From: Odiellus spinosus
Lineage: Eukaryota > Arthropoda > Arachnida > Opiliones > Phalangiidae
Direction of reading: 5' to 3'
NCBI GenBank assembly: GCA_963920705.1
Contig: OY987227.1
Coordinates: 3,253,526-3,317,525 of the forward strand
Length of the DNA stretch: 64,000 nt
Shown here: piece by piece, positions 21,415-33,060 of the stretch
Position numbering within the stretch: the stretch's first letter is position 1
How the letters are laid out: every line of letters starts with the position of its first letter
Made by a program: the position numbers and the translations under genes
Notes under the pieces: generated by a model
What the model saw: the letters and a program-made list of their open reading frames with translations, nothing else
What the model was told of the DNA's origin: nothing
Databases searched by the model: none

Positions 21415-23564
21415 ATATGATCCATACAGCTGTACTCTGAAAATCGGCTGACTGTTAACTTTACAGTTAAAATGGCCGAAACATCGCTCTAATAATTCAT
21501 CCGTAAGTTACAAACGAGGGTCGTTTTAGCGTTTGTGACTAAAATCCATCTAGTGGTGGTAGCTTGAAACTCTCCCAATCCATGCTAGGACATTCTGTTT
21601 CCTGTCAAGAGGAATGAGGTGGGGTAGGGGTAGGAAGAATTAACTAGGTTTTTCCGAGAGGTGGCGTAGGGCTTCAAATTTCTATCTCTCTCCTGTGTAG
21701 TGCTGAATACGAAGGGCTCTATGGGGAACTTAAACTTACGAGTGAAGAATTAATAGCCTTATAATATTATCAGTAGCGAAGGAGAAATAGGGCGTCTTGG
21801 ACTATTTCCTTCGGTTTCATCACGGCCAAATCTTTGCCTAGAAAATGAAATTTTTTTTTTTAGCCGATCGTTTTTCTCCAAGCCTTTAACTAAATTCAAA
21901 AGATGTTTTATCAATAAAGCGGGTTTTAAACGCAATGTTTAAAAGCATATATTAAGTTATTATAAACTCCGCTTGAAGAATAGTATTAGACCTTCTGACA
22001 AAGCCTGTTAAATTCGAGCTTGGTTGTACCCCGATTCACCTAAAGAAGTTGACCCAATTCCCATTTCGCCCAATCTCAATTGGCCCAATCCAAACTTGCT
22101 AAATCCCACTTATCCCAATTCATTTAGTCCAATCCCAACTATCCCAATCCCAAGTGTCCCAATTTTATCATTATTTCAAGGAAAGGTTTAATTTTTTATT
22201 CAGTTTCCAAAAAATACATAATTTTATTTAAGAAAATATACTATGCATTTAATGATCCCAAGTAATTCCACCGGGGACTTTATTCCAGCATCCAATTCTT
22301 CCCGTAATTTTGTGTCTTTACTTTCTTGAATTCTAACCTAACCGAACCGAACTCAACTTTACCCAACCGACCCCAACCCAACCTAACCCCCTTTCTCCTT
22401 CATCAACTCCATGGATCGTTTCTTTACCACCTGCAAATGATCGATGGCATGGTTGTGATCATTTTTAATATATAAAACGGTTTTCCCTTCCGTCGCGGCT
22501 GTCATTTTACAATCTGAAATGGAGCAATGTTCTTGTTCTGAGGAGAATTTTTAATTTTCATTATTTTTCCGCGAACATTATTTGTCCTCTAAACGATTCA
22601 ATCTATTCCATTTCCATTTTTCAATCACTGCCTCGGTGTGGCCTATTCCCTTGGTTCTATTCCGCTTTCATTGGTTACTTTAAGATAACCTAATTTATTA
22701 AAGTTATTTTTTTCTCCCGTAAGAACGTGTCTACCAAACTTAAGGCAAATTATTAAATCTTTGTTTTCAACGATTTTAATCGATTTCGACGATATAATTT
22801 AGTTTCCCCCAAATAAATCTCGCGATTTCGCAACATAGACCTCTAACTCAAAAGCGCTAATGTAGATGGCACCAGAAAACTTACTAAAGAGAAGTTGGAT
22901 ACGCCACAATTTAAAGTACGACATCTTGGAAACTTGAGAGTCACGTATATACGTTCTCTTCCTTCATAAAGCGCATGACTCGAGTCGCGATAATTGGCTA
23001 AACCGGGCGAAAAAATAAAATTCAAACTCCACGCGAGTTTTGAAATAAAGACTCAAATTCAGGATTTTACAATGAAATTTATCATGGCGCATCTAGCTTT
23101 GCGTGTACATTTTAAGGTTTAACGTGGAGAGGCAGACGTACTTTGGGAATTATATATTTTAGATATGAATTCCTAGTTAGAGACAATAATTTTCCAAATT
23201 TTGTAGATTTTATGTAGACTCAAAACAAGTTATTGATAGCCCTTCCTTCCCAAGGAAAGATGAAGATTGCGAGTGAAACTTTCTGCTCTCGCACGCTTAA
23301 CCTTTTTGTATTATATAATCGCCAAATCGCCAGTAATTGCATGTAGACGCCTATGTGTTACGCCGTGTTAAGAAAAGAAGTAGGAAAGTAGCAAATAAAA
23401 CTAAATCGTTAGAAAAGCAAGTTGATTATTAATACAAATTTTTAAATCCTCACATTTTTCTTTCTTTCAGTCTGTCTTATTTATATATAGACTTTTTAGT
23501 TGAAGATCCATAAACACAGCGAGATTTAACAAAATTAGTTTAGCTATTATTAAGCGTATAAACT
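21415..23564. other. Unannotated intron sequence
   Basis: No exon, TIR element or strong array was found, except a degenerate CCCAAT-rich run at 22035-22165 (words such as AATCCCAACTATCCCAATCC) and short CCTAACCGAACC / CCCAACC runs near 22335-22390. Confidence 0.45.
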
Positions 23565-23800
23565 ATAGCCCAGTTTACATAAGCATTAGAATCTAAAATA
23601 ATATGGTATAGATGAAAATTTCACGGTCAAAAGGTATAATCCCCAAAAATTCCGCAAGACGCCTACGATGGCCACCATCTTGGAAAATGGCCACTATACC
23701 GGAAATGTCCGTATCTCTAGAATTAGCCGACCGATTTTGATGGAATTTGTGTTAAAATGAACTATATTTTATATAACAGTCTTGAAATACGAAAATCATT
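23565..23800. repeat. Dispersed repeat D, copy 1
   Basis: GGCCACCATCTTGGAAAATG, TACCGGAAATGTCCGTATCT and GATTTTGATGGAATTTGTG correspond to similar words at 33670-33840 (ACTTCCGGTTTGGCGGCCAT and neighbours), where the order is reversed or mixed. Sequence from 23801 to 24159 is unassigned. Confidence 0.5.
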
Positions 23801-24497
23801 CTTGTGTTTTTTGAATAAATTTAATTGTAATGGAAATTGTCATAGTATAATAATCCAGAATTACAATGAAATTAAAATTTAAAAAAGGATTTTAATTTTT
23901 CATGGAAAGATAAGAGCATTAAATAATGCTATTTTTACCGTCAAATTGGTTAATTATACTTTCTGTTATCGAACCGTATTCGTCATACCATCTTCAAATA
24001 ATACGTACGAAAACATCGAATAGTATAGGTTAAATGTAGAACAGGATTTTTTCTGTAGTTTCAGTACGAATGGCACAGAGCAATAAGTGATTTCAAATTT
24101 TTGGATCAAAGGCAATATATAGGTTACATTATGGTTTATAATTGAACATTACATGGTTTATTCTTAGAACCCGGTAGGGTTCTATGTATTGGGCCCATCA
24201 TCATCTGTAATGCTATTTTGATTTCCTAAAAAATTCAGTCTCTAGCCAATCAAAACGCTCCATTCTCCCATAGAATAACATTAAAATCGACTCTTTCGAG
24301 GACAAGTCCAGTGATTGACAGAACTAAAAGAGGAATTATTTGTTACAGATATAATCACTTTTAAATGGTAGAGCAAGGTTCGAATGTTGAACTTTTCAAG
24401 TTTCATTTAAAAATATTAAGTCTAAGTATTTTAAAATTAATTCTAAAGTTGACCCTTTTTTTGGTACTTAGCTGGTTTCGCGCATGGCCAAATCGTA

Positions 24498-25003
24498 ATG
24501 TTATTCTATGGGATTTGGTTTTTTGAAAGTGGCTTACCTTTCAGATTTATTTTCTAATACTTCCGGATATTTTTCAGACTTGGATTTTCCGTGTGGTATG
24601 AATTAAGATTCGAGCTTTATTTTAAGACTAATTTCATAATTTTACACCAATTAGATGGCCCACAATCTATTTATGAAAACGGAGGGAACAACAAGGCGGA
24701 GAAATAGATTCGCCAAAAACCTAAGCCTAATTTGACAAATTAGGCTTAGGTTTTATATGGCTTTTTAAAATCACGAGCACGAGCGCGCGCGCTTGATTTG
24801 GAGGCTATGGGTATTGAACTCTAATGACTTAATTTCTCCTTCTTCATATTTTTGCCGTTTATAGACTGTGACCAAACTAATCGGTATAAAATTATGAAAT
24901 TAGTCTTAAAATAAAGCCTGTAAAATATTTGGAAGCATTAGAAAATAAATCTGAAAGGTAAGTCTCTTGCAAAAAATCTAAATCCCATAGAATAACATTA
25001 ATT
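24498..25003. mobile_element. Inverted-repeat element nested in the 4.4-kb element
   Basis: Left arm AATGTTATTCTATGGGATTT and ACCTTTCAGATTTATTTTCT; the right arm is the reverse complement, ending AAATCCCATAGAATAACATT. At the centre is a perfect palindrome CCTAATTTGACAAATTAGG (about 24727-24746). The CCCATAGAATAAC word also appears at 24275 and in repeat F. Confidence 0.75.
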
Positions 25004-25042
25004 TTCAATTTCTCCGCCTTAAAAGTACTCTCCTTTTTAAAA

Positions 25043-27220
25043 ATGAGTGAAATTCCGAACGACTTGCCATTCCGAACGGCAATAAGGAAGGTATTAACAT
25101 CAAAAATAATGAAAAAATTAATTGGAATTTGGTTTAAAGGGCAATGGGGAAAATATAAAGATTTCGCTGCGGCTGTCGGAGGTATTAACATCAAAATTGC
25201 TGAAATAATTAATTTAAATTTGGTTTAAAGGGCAATGGGGAAAATATAAAGATTTCATTGCGGCTGTCGGAGGTATTAACATCAAAATTGCTGAAATAAT
25301 TATTTTAAATTTGGTTTAAAGGGCAATGGGGAAAATATAAAGATTTCACTGCGGCTGTCGGAGGTATTAACATCAAAATTGATGAAAAATTTAATTTAAA
25401 TTTGGTTTAAAGGGCAATGGGGAAAATATAATGATTTCGCTGCGGCTGTCGGAGGTATTAACATCAAAATTGATGAAATAATTAATTTAAATTTGGTTTA
25501 AAGGGCAATGGGGAAAATATAAAGATTTCATTGCGGCTGTCGGAGGTATTAACATCAAAATTGCTGAAATAATTAATTAAAATTTGGTTTAAAGGGCAAT
25601 GGGGAAAATATAAAGATTTCACTGCGGCTGTCGGAGGTATTAACATCAAAATTGATGAAAAAATTAATTTTAATTGGGTTTAAAGGGCAATGGGGAAAAT
25701 GTAGAGATCTGACTGAATCAAGTGAGGCTGCCGCAGCTATTAACATCAAAAATTATGAAAAAATTAATTTTAATTGGGTTTAAAGGGCAAAGGTAAAAAT
25801 GTAGAAATTTGACTAAATCAAGTGCGGCTGCCGCAGCTATTAACATCAAAAATTATGAAAAAATTTAGTTTAATTAGGTTTAAAGGGCAATGGTAAAAAT
25901 GTAGAAATTTGACTAAATCAAGTGCGGCTGCCCCAGCTATTAACATCAAAAAAATGTAAAAATTAATTTTAATTGGGATTAAAGGGCAATGGTAAAAATG
26001 TAGAGATTTGACTGAATCAAGTGCGGCTGCCCCAGCTATTAACATCAAAAATAAGGAAAAAATTAATTTTAATTGGGATTAAAGGGCAATGGTAAAAATG
26101 TAGAGATTTGACTGAATCAAGTGCGGCTGCCCCAGCTATTAACATCAAAAATAATGTAAAAATTAATTTTAATTGGGATTAAAGGGCACTGGTAAAAATG
26201 TAGAGGTTTGACTGAATCAAGTGAGGCTGCCCCAGCTATTAACATCAAAAATAATGAAAAAATAAATTTTAATTGGGATTAAAGGGCACTGGTAAAAATG
26301 TAGAAATTTGACTGAATCAAGTGAGGCTGCCCCAGCTATTAACATCAAAAATTGTGAAATAATTAATTTTAATTGGGTTTAAAGGGCAATGGTAAAAATG
26401 TAGAGATCTGACTGAATCAAGTGCGGCTGCCCCAGCTGTTAACATCAAAAATAATGAAAAAATTAATTTCAATTGGGATTAAGAGGCACTGGTAAAAATG
26501 TAGAGATTTGACTGAATCAAGTGCGTCTGCCCCAGCTATTAACATCAAAAATAATGTAAAAATTAATTTTAATTGGGATTAAAGGGCAATGGTAAAAATG
26601 TAGAGATTTGACTGAATCAAGTGCGGCTCCCCCAGCTATTAACATCAAAAATAATGTAAAAATTAATTTTAATTGGGATTAAAGGGCAATGGTAAAAATG
26701 TAGAGATCTGACTGAATCAAGTGCGGCTGCCCCAGCTATTAACATCAAAAATAATGTAAAAATTAATTTTAATTGGGATTAAAGGGCAATGGTAAAAATG
26801 TAGAGATTTGACTGAATCAAGTGCGGCTCCCCCAGCTATTAACATCAAAAATAATGTAAAAATTTTTTTTAATTGGAATTAAAGGGCAATGGTAAAAATG
26901 TAGAGATTTGACTGAATCAAGTGCGGCTCCCCCAGCTATTAACATCAAAAATAATGTAAAAATTAATTTTAATTGGGATTAAAGGGCAATGGTAAAAATG
27001 TAGAGATCTGACTGAATCAAGTGAGGCTGCCCCAGCTATTAACATCAAAAATAATGTAAAAATTAATTTTAATTGGGATTAAAGGGCAATGGTAAAAATG
27101 TAGAGATTTGACTGAATCAAGTGCGGCTGCCGCAGCTATTAACATCAAAAATTATGAAAAAATTAATTTTAATTGGGTTTAAAGGGCAATGGTAAAAATG
27201 TAGAGATTTGACTGAATCAC
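25043..27220. repeat. 91/100-bp tandem array, about 22 units
   Basis: Two subfamilies. The first six or so units are about 91-92 bp (GCGGCTGTCGGAGGTATTAA, CATCAAAATTG). The rest are exactly 100 bp (AACATCAAAAATAATG, TTTTAATTGGGATTAAAGGG, CAATGGTAAAAATG, GACTGAATCAAGTGCGGCTG, CCCCAGCTATT). Minus-strand frames such as MMLIAGAAALDSVKSLHFYH are repeat translations, not proteins. Confidence 0.95.
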
Positions 27221-27284
27221 TTTTTAAAGGGCTAGTCTTTTAATATAGAAGTTAACACTTTCGTGTTAGACTGAAGTGACAGAT

Positions 27285-28555
27285 ATTATATCAAAAATGT
27301 CTTTGCGAACAAAGACCCAGAAGGACATGTTATGGCCTTGAATGTCTGAAGTGACAGATATTTAATTTTCTTTTAAAACATTAAATTTAAATACAATTAA
27401 ATTTTCTTTTAAAACATGAAATTTAAATACAATTAGATTTTCTTTTAAAACGAAATTTAAATATAATCACAATCTGGCACGATTTAGAGTTTCAAATTTC
27501 AATACAACTGATTTTATTCACTCGGAAATATTTAAGAAAAACATAACAGACGATTTTCTCCCATTGACGCTTAACATTAAATTTCGATAGAAAAATATAC
27601 TTAATTTAGCTTTGGCTTTAGGCATAGACTCAAAGTTCTATGATCTGATCTCATACCTTAATTGGATAATGTTTTCTATGGATAATGCTTTATTATAACT
27701 CTTCGACTTTAGTCGAGGCAATTCGTTCTCGTTCATGTTAGCTTATGAATGCTTATCAAGGAATTTAAAGGGAAAAAAATTCCCCATATTTTAATTTTTA
27801 ATCTAGGTTGCAAACGAACAAACCTAATTCATGGATGTTTTTTTATAACTCCTAATAACTAATTAGTGGTCCCTTATGGAAATCATCATTTTAATTGTAC
27901 GGTTTTAATGAAAAGAAAAATGAAAGTATTACAATTTATTTAAAAAGCTTATCCGCTCTAAAATTCGTCGCTTTGAAATTCTCGCCGCTTGCGCGCGCAA
28001 TATAGCTTTGAAAGTACAAATTGTTATGGTTTGCGTCGTCTGCTAAGCTAGAAAAGAAGGTGACTTTAAACGGGCTTTAAAAAACACATTTCCCTTTATC
28101 ATATACCCATTCCAATAAACCGGCGAGTATTTTTAACGATCCGTTCAATTGCGAGTCGTGGAAATTCGGGTTAAACTAAGAAAACATAAAGTGGACTCGC
28201 GTTATACTGAAAAATAACAGTTCAATACACGTTTTCCCTGAAAAATAATTAAGCGAAATTTAATGTTAAGCGTCAATGGGAGAAAATCGTCTGTTATGTT
28301 TTTCTTAAATATTTCCGAGTGAATAAAATCAGTTGTATTGAAATTTGAAACTCTAAATCGTGCCAGATTGTGATTATATTTAAATTTCGTTTTAAAAGAA
28401 AATCTAATTGTATTTAAATTTCATGTTTTAAAAGAAAATTTAATTGTATTTAAATTTAATGTTTTAAAAGAAAATTAAATATCTGTCACTTCAGACATTC
28501 AAGGCCATAACATGTCCTTCTGGGTCTTTGTTCGCAAAGACATTTTTGATATAAT
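27285..28555. mobile_element. Inverted-repeat core of the 4.4-kb element, copy 1
   Basis: Arms of about 290 bp begin TATCAAAAATGTCTTTGCGA and include GACCCAGAAGGACATGTTAT and GAAGTGACAGATATTTAATT. The arms enclose about 0.7 kb of non-coding sequence. The copy at 50663-52095 has the same arms with the centre in the opposite orientation and an extra local duplication. Confidence 0.85.
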
Positions 28556-28596
28556 AATATTAAGAACTCCTTGACATTCTCGTTTGCGAATGATGT

Positions 28597-28640
28597 TAAT
28601 TACCCAAGAGGTCAGTGGTTAAGTCCACCTCGAGTCATAT
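28597..28640 (+). pseudogene. tRNA-derived fragment
   Basis: TTACCCAAGAGGTCAGTGGT and TTAAGTCCACC match the anticodon-to-T-arm half of the tRNA-like sequence at 32699-32770. It is probably the decayed head or tail of a SINE. The same GGCGCC minisatellite follows about 185 bp downstream. Confidence 0.5.
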
Positions 28641-28819
28641 TTTTGTCTTAGGGTGCACCGACTGAATGATTAGCATCACCCGCAACCGGGAGTCAATGAT
28701 ATCTTAACTTACTAAAATAATTTAGTATAAAACAAATATATGTATATCTATATGCCTTCCGTCAAATACGGATAAATCACTAAATGCTCTATGCCATGCG
28801 AACGTTGTATACGGAACCA

Positions 28820-29035
28820 GACAATTGGGCGCCGACATTTGAGTGCCGCCACTTGGGCGCCGGACATTTGGACGCCTGGACATTTGGACGCCGAGCCATT
28901 TGGCGCCGGGACATTTGGGCGCCGGGACATTTGGACGCCGTGCCATTTGGGCGCCGGGGCATTTGGACGCCGTGCCATTTGGGCGCTGGGACATTTGGGT
29001 GCCTGGACAATTAGACGCGGGGACTTTTGAGCCAC
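28820..29035. repeat. Degenerate 16-bp GGCGCC minisatellite, about 13 units
   Basis: Units vary around ACATTTGGGCGCCGGG, with frequent GGACGCC and GTGCC variants. It is the reverse-strand counterpart of the homogeneous array at 32406-32677. Open frames on both strands (for example MSRRPN-type) are repeat translations. Confidence 0.9.
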
Positions 29036-29149
29036 ATTTTATGTTAGGCTAAGCAAAGATTATTACCACTGAGCCGGTTTTTCTTTCGAATATAAATTAT
29101 ATTTTTTGTACCATATCCTAATATTATTTTTTTTTTTGTTTCTGTTACG

Positions 29150-29204
<55 letters not shown>

Positions 29205-30514
29205 GGGAAACCAAAATATAACCTCCCCGACGTTAAAGTAACATAATCTAACCTAACCCTACCTAAAATAAAAGATGAAAAGTAATGTAGAGTATTGGAA
29301 GAGTAGAAGAACCAGCGTGCATTTGATTCATACTTCTTTATTTCCCATCCACGTTACGGAGTACAAGTATTTTCCCTTAACCTCAAGGATTCAGAAAATG
29401 CCAAAGAGTGTGCTGCATTACCCACAATTATATGCGGCAGGTCGTAGACTTTTTAATAGACACACCAAATGATGTCATGTTTTAACTATAATTATATGTG
29501 GTATGGCGTAGATTTTTTAATAGACACACCAAATGAACTTTTTATTTTCAAAGTAAATATGTAAAATACAAATTCTTGTAATATAAATTAACATTTGAGC
29601 ATAGGCTGTACTGTGTGATTATCTTTGATAAAGACGAAGGATTTAGTCTGGGATGGCAAGGAAGACAAGGAATTAATAACGTCGAAGATATGGTAGCACG
29701 TTCCTCTTGGAAAAACCAGAAAATATTATAGTCTGAATGTTTCATTCACAACCCATTGTCGGTAGTTGATTGGCAATTTCGGTACAGTTTTCGTCTAAAG
29801 TTCTTGTTTGACGACCATTACTGAAATTATCTTCATACGAGAGATCCCAGTCATTGGAAGAATCCAAGGATGGAGCTGGTCGAGAGGTTATTTTCCAAAC
29901 CGGCTGACAAGACGTTAGTTTCCACTCCTATGATAAAAAAATATCTTAAAGACTGAATGTAGACTAATTTCCATACCGTTAATATTTATACTTGAATAGC
30001 TCCTTTTATGTTTAGAATAACGAAGCTTTATGAAGAACTGTCGAACTTTTACTGACTGTAGGTTTCTCATTAGTCGAGTCCGAAAACACTCACTGCTTGC
30101 ATGTATCAATTCTTCGTAGCCAGGTCATCTCTTTCTTGTGATAAATGAAAGCCGTGGCCTTGCTCTTTTGACTTCAAATGGTGATGACATTCTGCGCTGG
30201 TTGATTATCTCACTAAAGTTATTATAGCGTTCTTTCGTCTGATCTGGTTTCGTCTCGTCTCCGGGTCTGCTAACGAAGTTCACTGTTCACGGCTACTTTT
30301 GCTTATGAAAATTAACGGAAATGTTTCTTGGTTTTATAGCGGAGAAACTGAAGCCTATTTTTTTTTAAACATCAGATATCCACTTTTTATTCAAAATTGT
30401 TGTTTTTTAAACACGGGAAACCTACTGTACTTCTGTTCAAGGAGAGTTTTCTCGACTATAATTTTTAACATTTTGTATCAATCAGCCTCAGCTTTAGATC
30501 TTATGTCGTTTCTA
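29036..30514. other. Unannotated intron sequence with poly-A and a small duplication
   Basis: A poly-A run of about 50 bp is at 29151-29201. A roughly 62-bp segment (AATTATATGCGGCAGG to AATAGACACACCAAATGA) is repeated at 29425-29475 and 29488-29535. Short CTAACCTAACCC runs lie near 29248. No exon was identified. Confidence 0.5.
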
Positions 30515-31205
30515 TTTTGGATGCCCGTGTAAACACACCTTCATTTAAGGTCAATTTAATGGGATACTCATGATATAATATAATAGTCAATATTAAAGGG
30601 CTGAAGAGGGCTACCCGAGTAGAAGAACCCAGTGAATGTAATTTTCAGTTATCGATAAAAAATACCATTAAAATAGCTTATCTACTGTTTAATAAATTAA
30701 ATTTTGTTCATCAATTTAGAACCACTTAAAAAAGTTCGGCTAGGTTTATGTTTTAACCTTTTCGTAACCCATTCAGCCACCTTTCTCTCTAGTACTTCAT
30801 ATACCTTATCAATCTTTCATTATTGAAATATTTGTTTAACCAAGAGAAGCACCCGGACTCAATAATTTGTACTTTCTCTCCATTAACTCAAATTCAATGG
30901 ATATTCCTTATCATTCTACTGTTTAAGAAATAAAATTTTTGTTTACCATTTTGAAGCAATTAATAAAGCTCAGCTAAGCTTATGATTTCACCCTTTTGTA
31001 ACTGATTCAGGCACCTTACTTTCTATTACTTACTTTCTATTACTTCATGTACTTTATCAATATTTCATTATTTAAATCTGTGTTTAACTAAAGATACTCT
31101 CATACCCGAAAGAAGTCTTATCAAATTTTGTCAAAATACCTTTGTCTGTATTAATTCGAATTCAGTGGACGTTGGGATCTTGGATACCCGTGTAAACGCA
31201 CTTTA
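30515..31205. repeat. Diverged tandem duplication of about 240 bp between two CCCGTGTAAACGC motifs
   Basis: Two diverged units (about 30620-30860 and 30880-31105) share TCTACTGTTTAA, TTTGTTCATCAATTT-like, AAGCTCAGCTAAGCTTATG-like and CTTCATGTACTTTATCAAT-like sequence. The block is flanked on both sides by GGATACCCGTGTAAACGC, the motif of array E, in the same orientation. Sequence from 31206 to 31640 is unassigned. Confidence 0.55.
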
Positions 31206-31680
31206 AATTAGATTCTTCATCCACCCCAAGTTTGGAGCAAGACTAAGCCCATACTGCCCGTTACACCTTTGCTTTTTGGAAAACAGCTTAGCGCGTGTTG
31301 CCAACTCAAGCTGGTATTAAACCGTCCCATTTCTTTAAATTTTTGCACAATTTCTTAAATATCTTTTAAACTATCTCGAATTAAAAATTTATTTTTCAAC
31401 TGAATTATTAATTAGATTAAGTTTAACTATTTTGATATTTTTAATTATAAAATAAATTAATATTGCGTTTCACACCATAAGCCTCATTTGCATTCACTCC
31501 AAAAAGGTAGTATATAAACCGTTCGAAATCCTTTATTAATCGAGCGATGTGGCCATGAAGTTGGGAGGAAAACCCCCTCCCTTCAATGTCTTGCTGATTC
31601 TTGATCTCTAGGCACTTGGTATGCAAAGCTAATTTACCCGTAGGTGGGGTGATGTTTGGAGAGTGAAAGGTTCATGTGGA

Positions 31681-31895
31681 CCATATTAGTGAGGGACGCC
31701 TCGCTAATATGGCCCGCTGAGATCGGACACTGGAGGTTGGACTTTGGTGTGTGGATGGTCGGAGGTGATTATAACAGTGGGAGACGTCCCATTGCGTATA
31801 ATCGCCTTCAACTGTCCAGCATCGAGGTTTGACCCTGAAGTTGATGGCGAAAGGCGATATTATACAATGGGAGACGTCCTGTTGTATATAATTGC
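31681..31895. repeat. Series of three hairpins with a shared GACG loop, about 88-90 bp apart
   Basis: Inverted repeats at 31681-31712 (CCATATTAGTGAGG with CCTCGCTAATATGG), 31767-31803 (GATTATAACAGTGGGA with TCCCATTGCGTATAATC) and 31854-31895 (GATATTATACAATGGGA with TCCTGTTGTATATAATTGC). Loops are GACG at 31695, 31783 and 31873. Stems of 14-18 bp with some mismatches keep pairing while the sequence differs. Confidence 0.7.
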
Positions 31896-31989
31896 ACGAC
31901 ACCTGAAACTCATTGTGGCAGCCACGCTTAAAGGAGATAATTCCCGTTAAACGGAATTGAACGATAAGCTGGCATGATTATGTCTCTAG

Positions 31990-32120
31990 ACTTTTGTCTC
32001 CACGAGCTTGGTCACGTGATATCCGCTTACACAGGAAGTGACACACACACACAGACAGACACACAGAGACGACCAGTGTAAAACCTCCCCCTGAACTAAA
32101 GTTCAGTCGGGGAGGTAAAA
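31990..32120 (+). repeat. Hairpin-ended dispersed repeat, copy 1, with ACAC/AGAC microsatellite
   Basis: TGATATCCGC, then ACACAGGAAGTGACACACAC, GACGACCAGTGTAAAACC and a terminal hairpin in which CCTCCCC pairs with GGGGAGG around a TGAACT/AGTTCA inner stem, then TAAAA. The same order is at 60770-60868. Confidence 0.65.
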
Positions 32121-32405
32121 AACAATAAATTAGACCAAACATTCTTAATTAACGTTTGAATTGTCTATGTTTTTAAGCAGGATATTTCAATTAGATTAAA
32201 CCGGTTCAAACCGCCTTTCTTGTAACCTTTTAGGTAAGGTTAGGTTAGATAATTACACAAACAAGCCCGTTCATCCAACTAGATAATATCTTCGGCTAGC
32301 CCGTTCGTCTTGTTTGGTTGGCGTAAAGCGCATTAGGCGGCACTCAGCGGAGCCTGACCATGAGTAGGGAGGGCGCCCAATGTCGTTCACGTTTTTCCGA
32401 CTATT
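32121..32405. other. Unannotated intron sequence
   Basis: Contains a TTTTAGGTAAGGTTAGGTTA motif (about 32230) followed by CCCGTTC-x-TC-x-AACTAG words, resembling a single unit of the array at 43560-44030. Confidence 0.45.
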
Positions 32406-32677
32406 GCGCCCAAATGTCTCGGCGCCCAAATGTCTCGGCGCCCAAATGTCTCGGCGCCCAAGTGTCTCGGCGCCCAAGTGTCTCGGCGCCCAAATGTCTC
32501 GGCGCCCAAATGTCTCGGCGCCCAAATGTCTCGGCGCCCAAATGTCTCGGCGCCCAAATGTCTCGGCGCCCAAATGTCTCGGCGCCCAAATGTCTCGGCG
32601 CCCAAATGTCTCGGCGCCCAAATGTCTCGGCGCCCAAATGGCTCGGCGCCCAATTGTCCCGGTGCCCAAATGTCGCG
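32406..32677. repeat. 16-bp GGCGCC minisatellite, 17 units
   Basis: Units of GCGCCCAAATGTCTCG are almost invariant over 272 bp, and 272 = 17 x 16. The last units drift to GGCTCG and GTCCCG variants. Because 16 is not a multiple of 3, all frames on both strands remain open and produce spurious KCLGAQMSRRPN and HLGAETFGRRD peptides. The array directly precedes a tRNA-like sequence. Confidence 0.97.
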
Positions 32678-32698
32678 GATCGCGTTGTATAACGTTGA

Positions 32699-32770
32699 GC
32701 CTCGGTAGCTCAGTTGGTAAGAGCATGGGACGGTTACCCAAGAGGTTGGTTTCTCAAGTTCATCATAATG
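32699..32770 (+). pseudogene. tRNA-like sequence, probable SINE head
   Basis: GCCTCGGTAGCTCAGTTGGT followed by AAGAGC fits a tRNA 5' half and A box with one extra base, and TTACCCAAGAGGTTGG fits an anticodon/variable region. The B box is degraded (GGTTTCTCAAGTTCATC). No 3' acceptor pairing is seen. It is probably a decayed tRNA-derived SINE. Confidence 0.55.
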
Positions 32771-32945
32771 CGTTTGTCCTCTTTCCTTTCTGGGGTAGCA
32801 TAGCTGCACAAAAAAAAATTACATTTTTCGAAAGGCGTGTCTACTATTTGAAAAAGGTTGTATTCTGGTGAAGTGGATTTCTTTACAGCATTGCATACAT
32901 TGTGAACAAATTAAGTTCGAAAGAAAAATATATGTAACTAGTGAA

Positions 32946-33060
32946 AGTTGACTTTTTATGGCGTAATGAATTCGAGCCTCCATGGTTAATAAAATTAATA
33001 TAAATCACACCGAATATGCAACTTGAATTCATTTGTTTAATTACACCATAAAAAGTCAAT
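32946..33060. mobile_element. Short palindromic element (about 115 bp)
   Basis: GTTGACTTTTTATGGCGTAA and GAATTC on the left pair with GAATTC and TTACACCATAAAAAGTCAAT on the right. Small MITE or foldback remnant. Sequence from 33061 to 33669 is unassigned apart from ATTTTCCAAGATGGCTGCC, a word shared with repeat D. Confidence 0.6.

Larger units (their letters stand above)
24160..28557. mobile_element. 4.4-kb composite non-autonomous element, copy 1
   Basis: The whole block is present as a near-identical reverse complement at 50655-55036. From left to right it has an end hairpin GAACCC/GGTA/GGGTTC (24165-24180) and a nested short inverted-repeat element (24498-25003). An AT-rich 91/100-bp tandem array follows (25043-27220), then a hairpin TAACACTTTCGTGTTA (about 27252) and a 1.27-kb inverted-repeat core (27285-28555). 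No open frame encodes a recognisable transposase or helicase. No TIR joins the outermost ends and no target duplication is evident. A hairpin followed by CTAA, the lack of TIRs and the internal minisatellite recall Helitron/HINE (DINE-1-like) elements, but that class call is tentative. Confidence 0.75.

Noticed and set aside
32699-32770. Functional tRNA gene
   Set aside because: The D arm has an extra base, the B box is degraded and the 3' acceptor strand does not match the 5' end.
32271-32871. Open frames of up to 163 codons (KCLGAQMSRRPN, HLGAETFGRRD) on both strands
   Set aside because: Translations of a 16-bp array, open in every frame. Similar peptides at 28.7-29.05 kb come from the related degenerate array.
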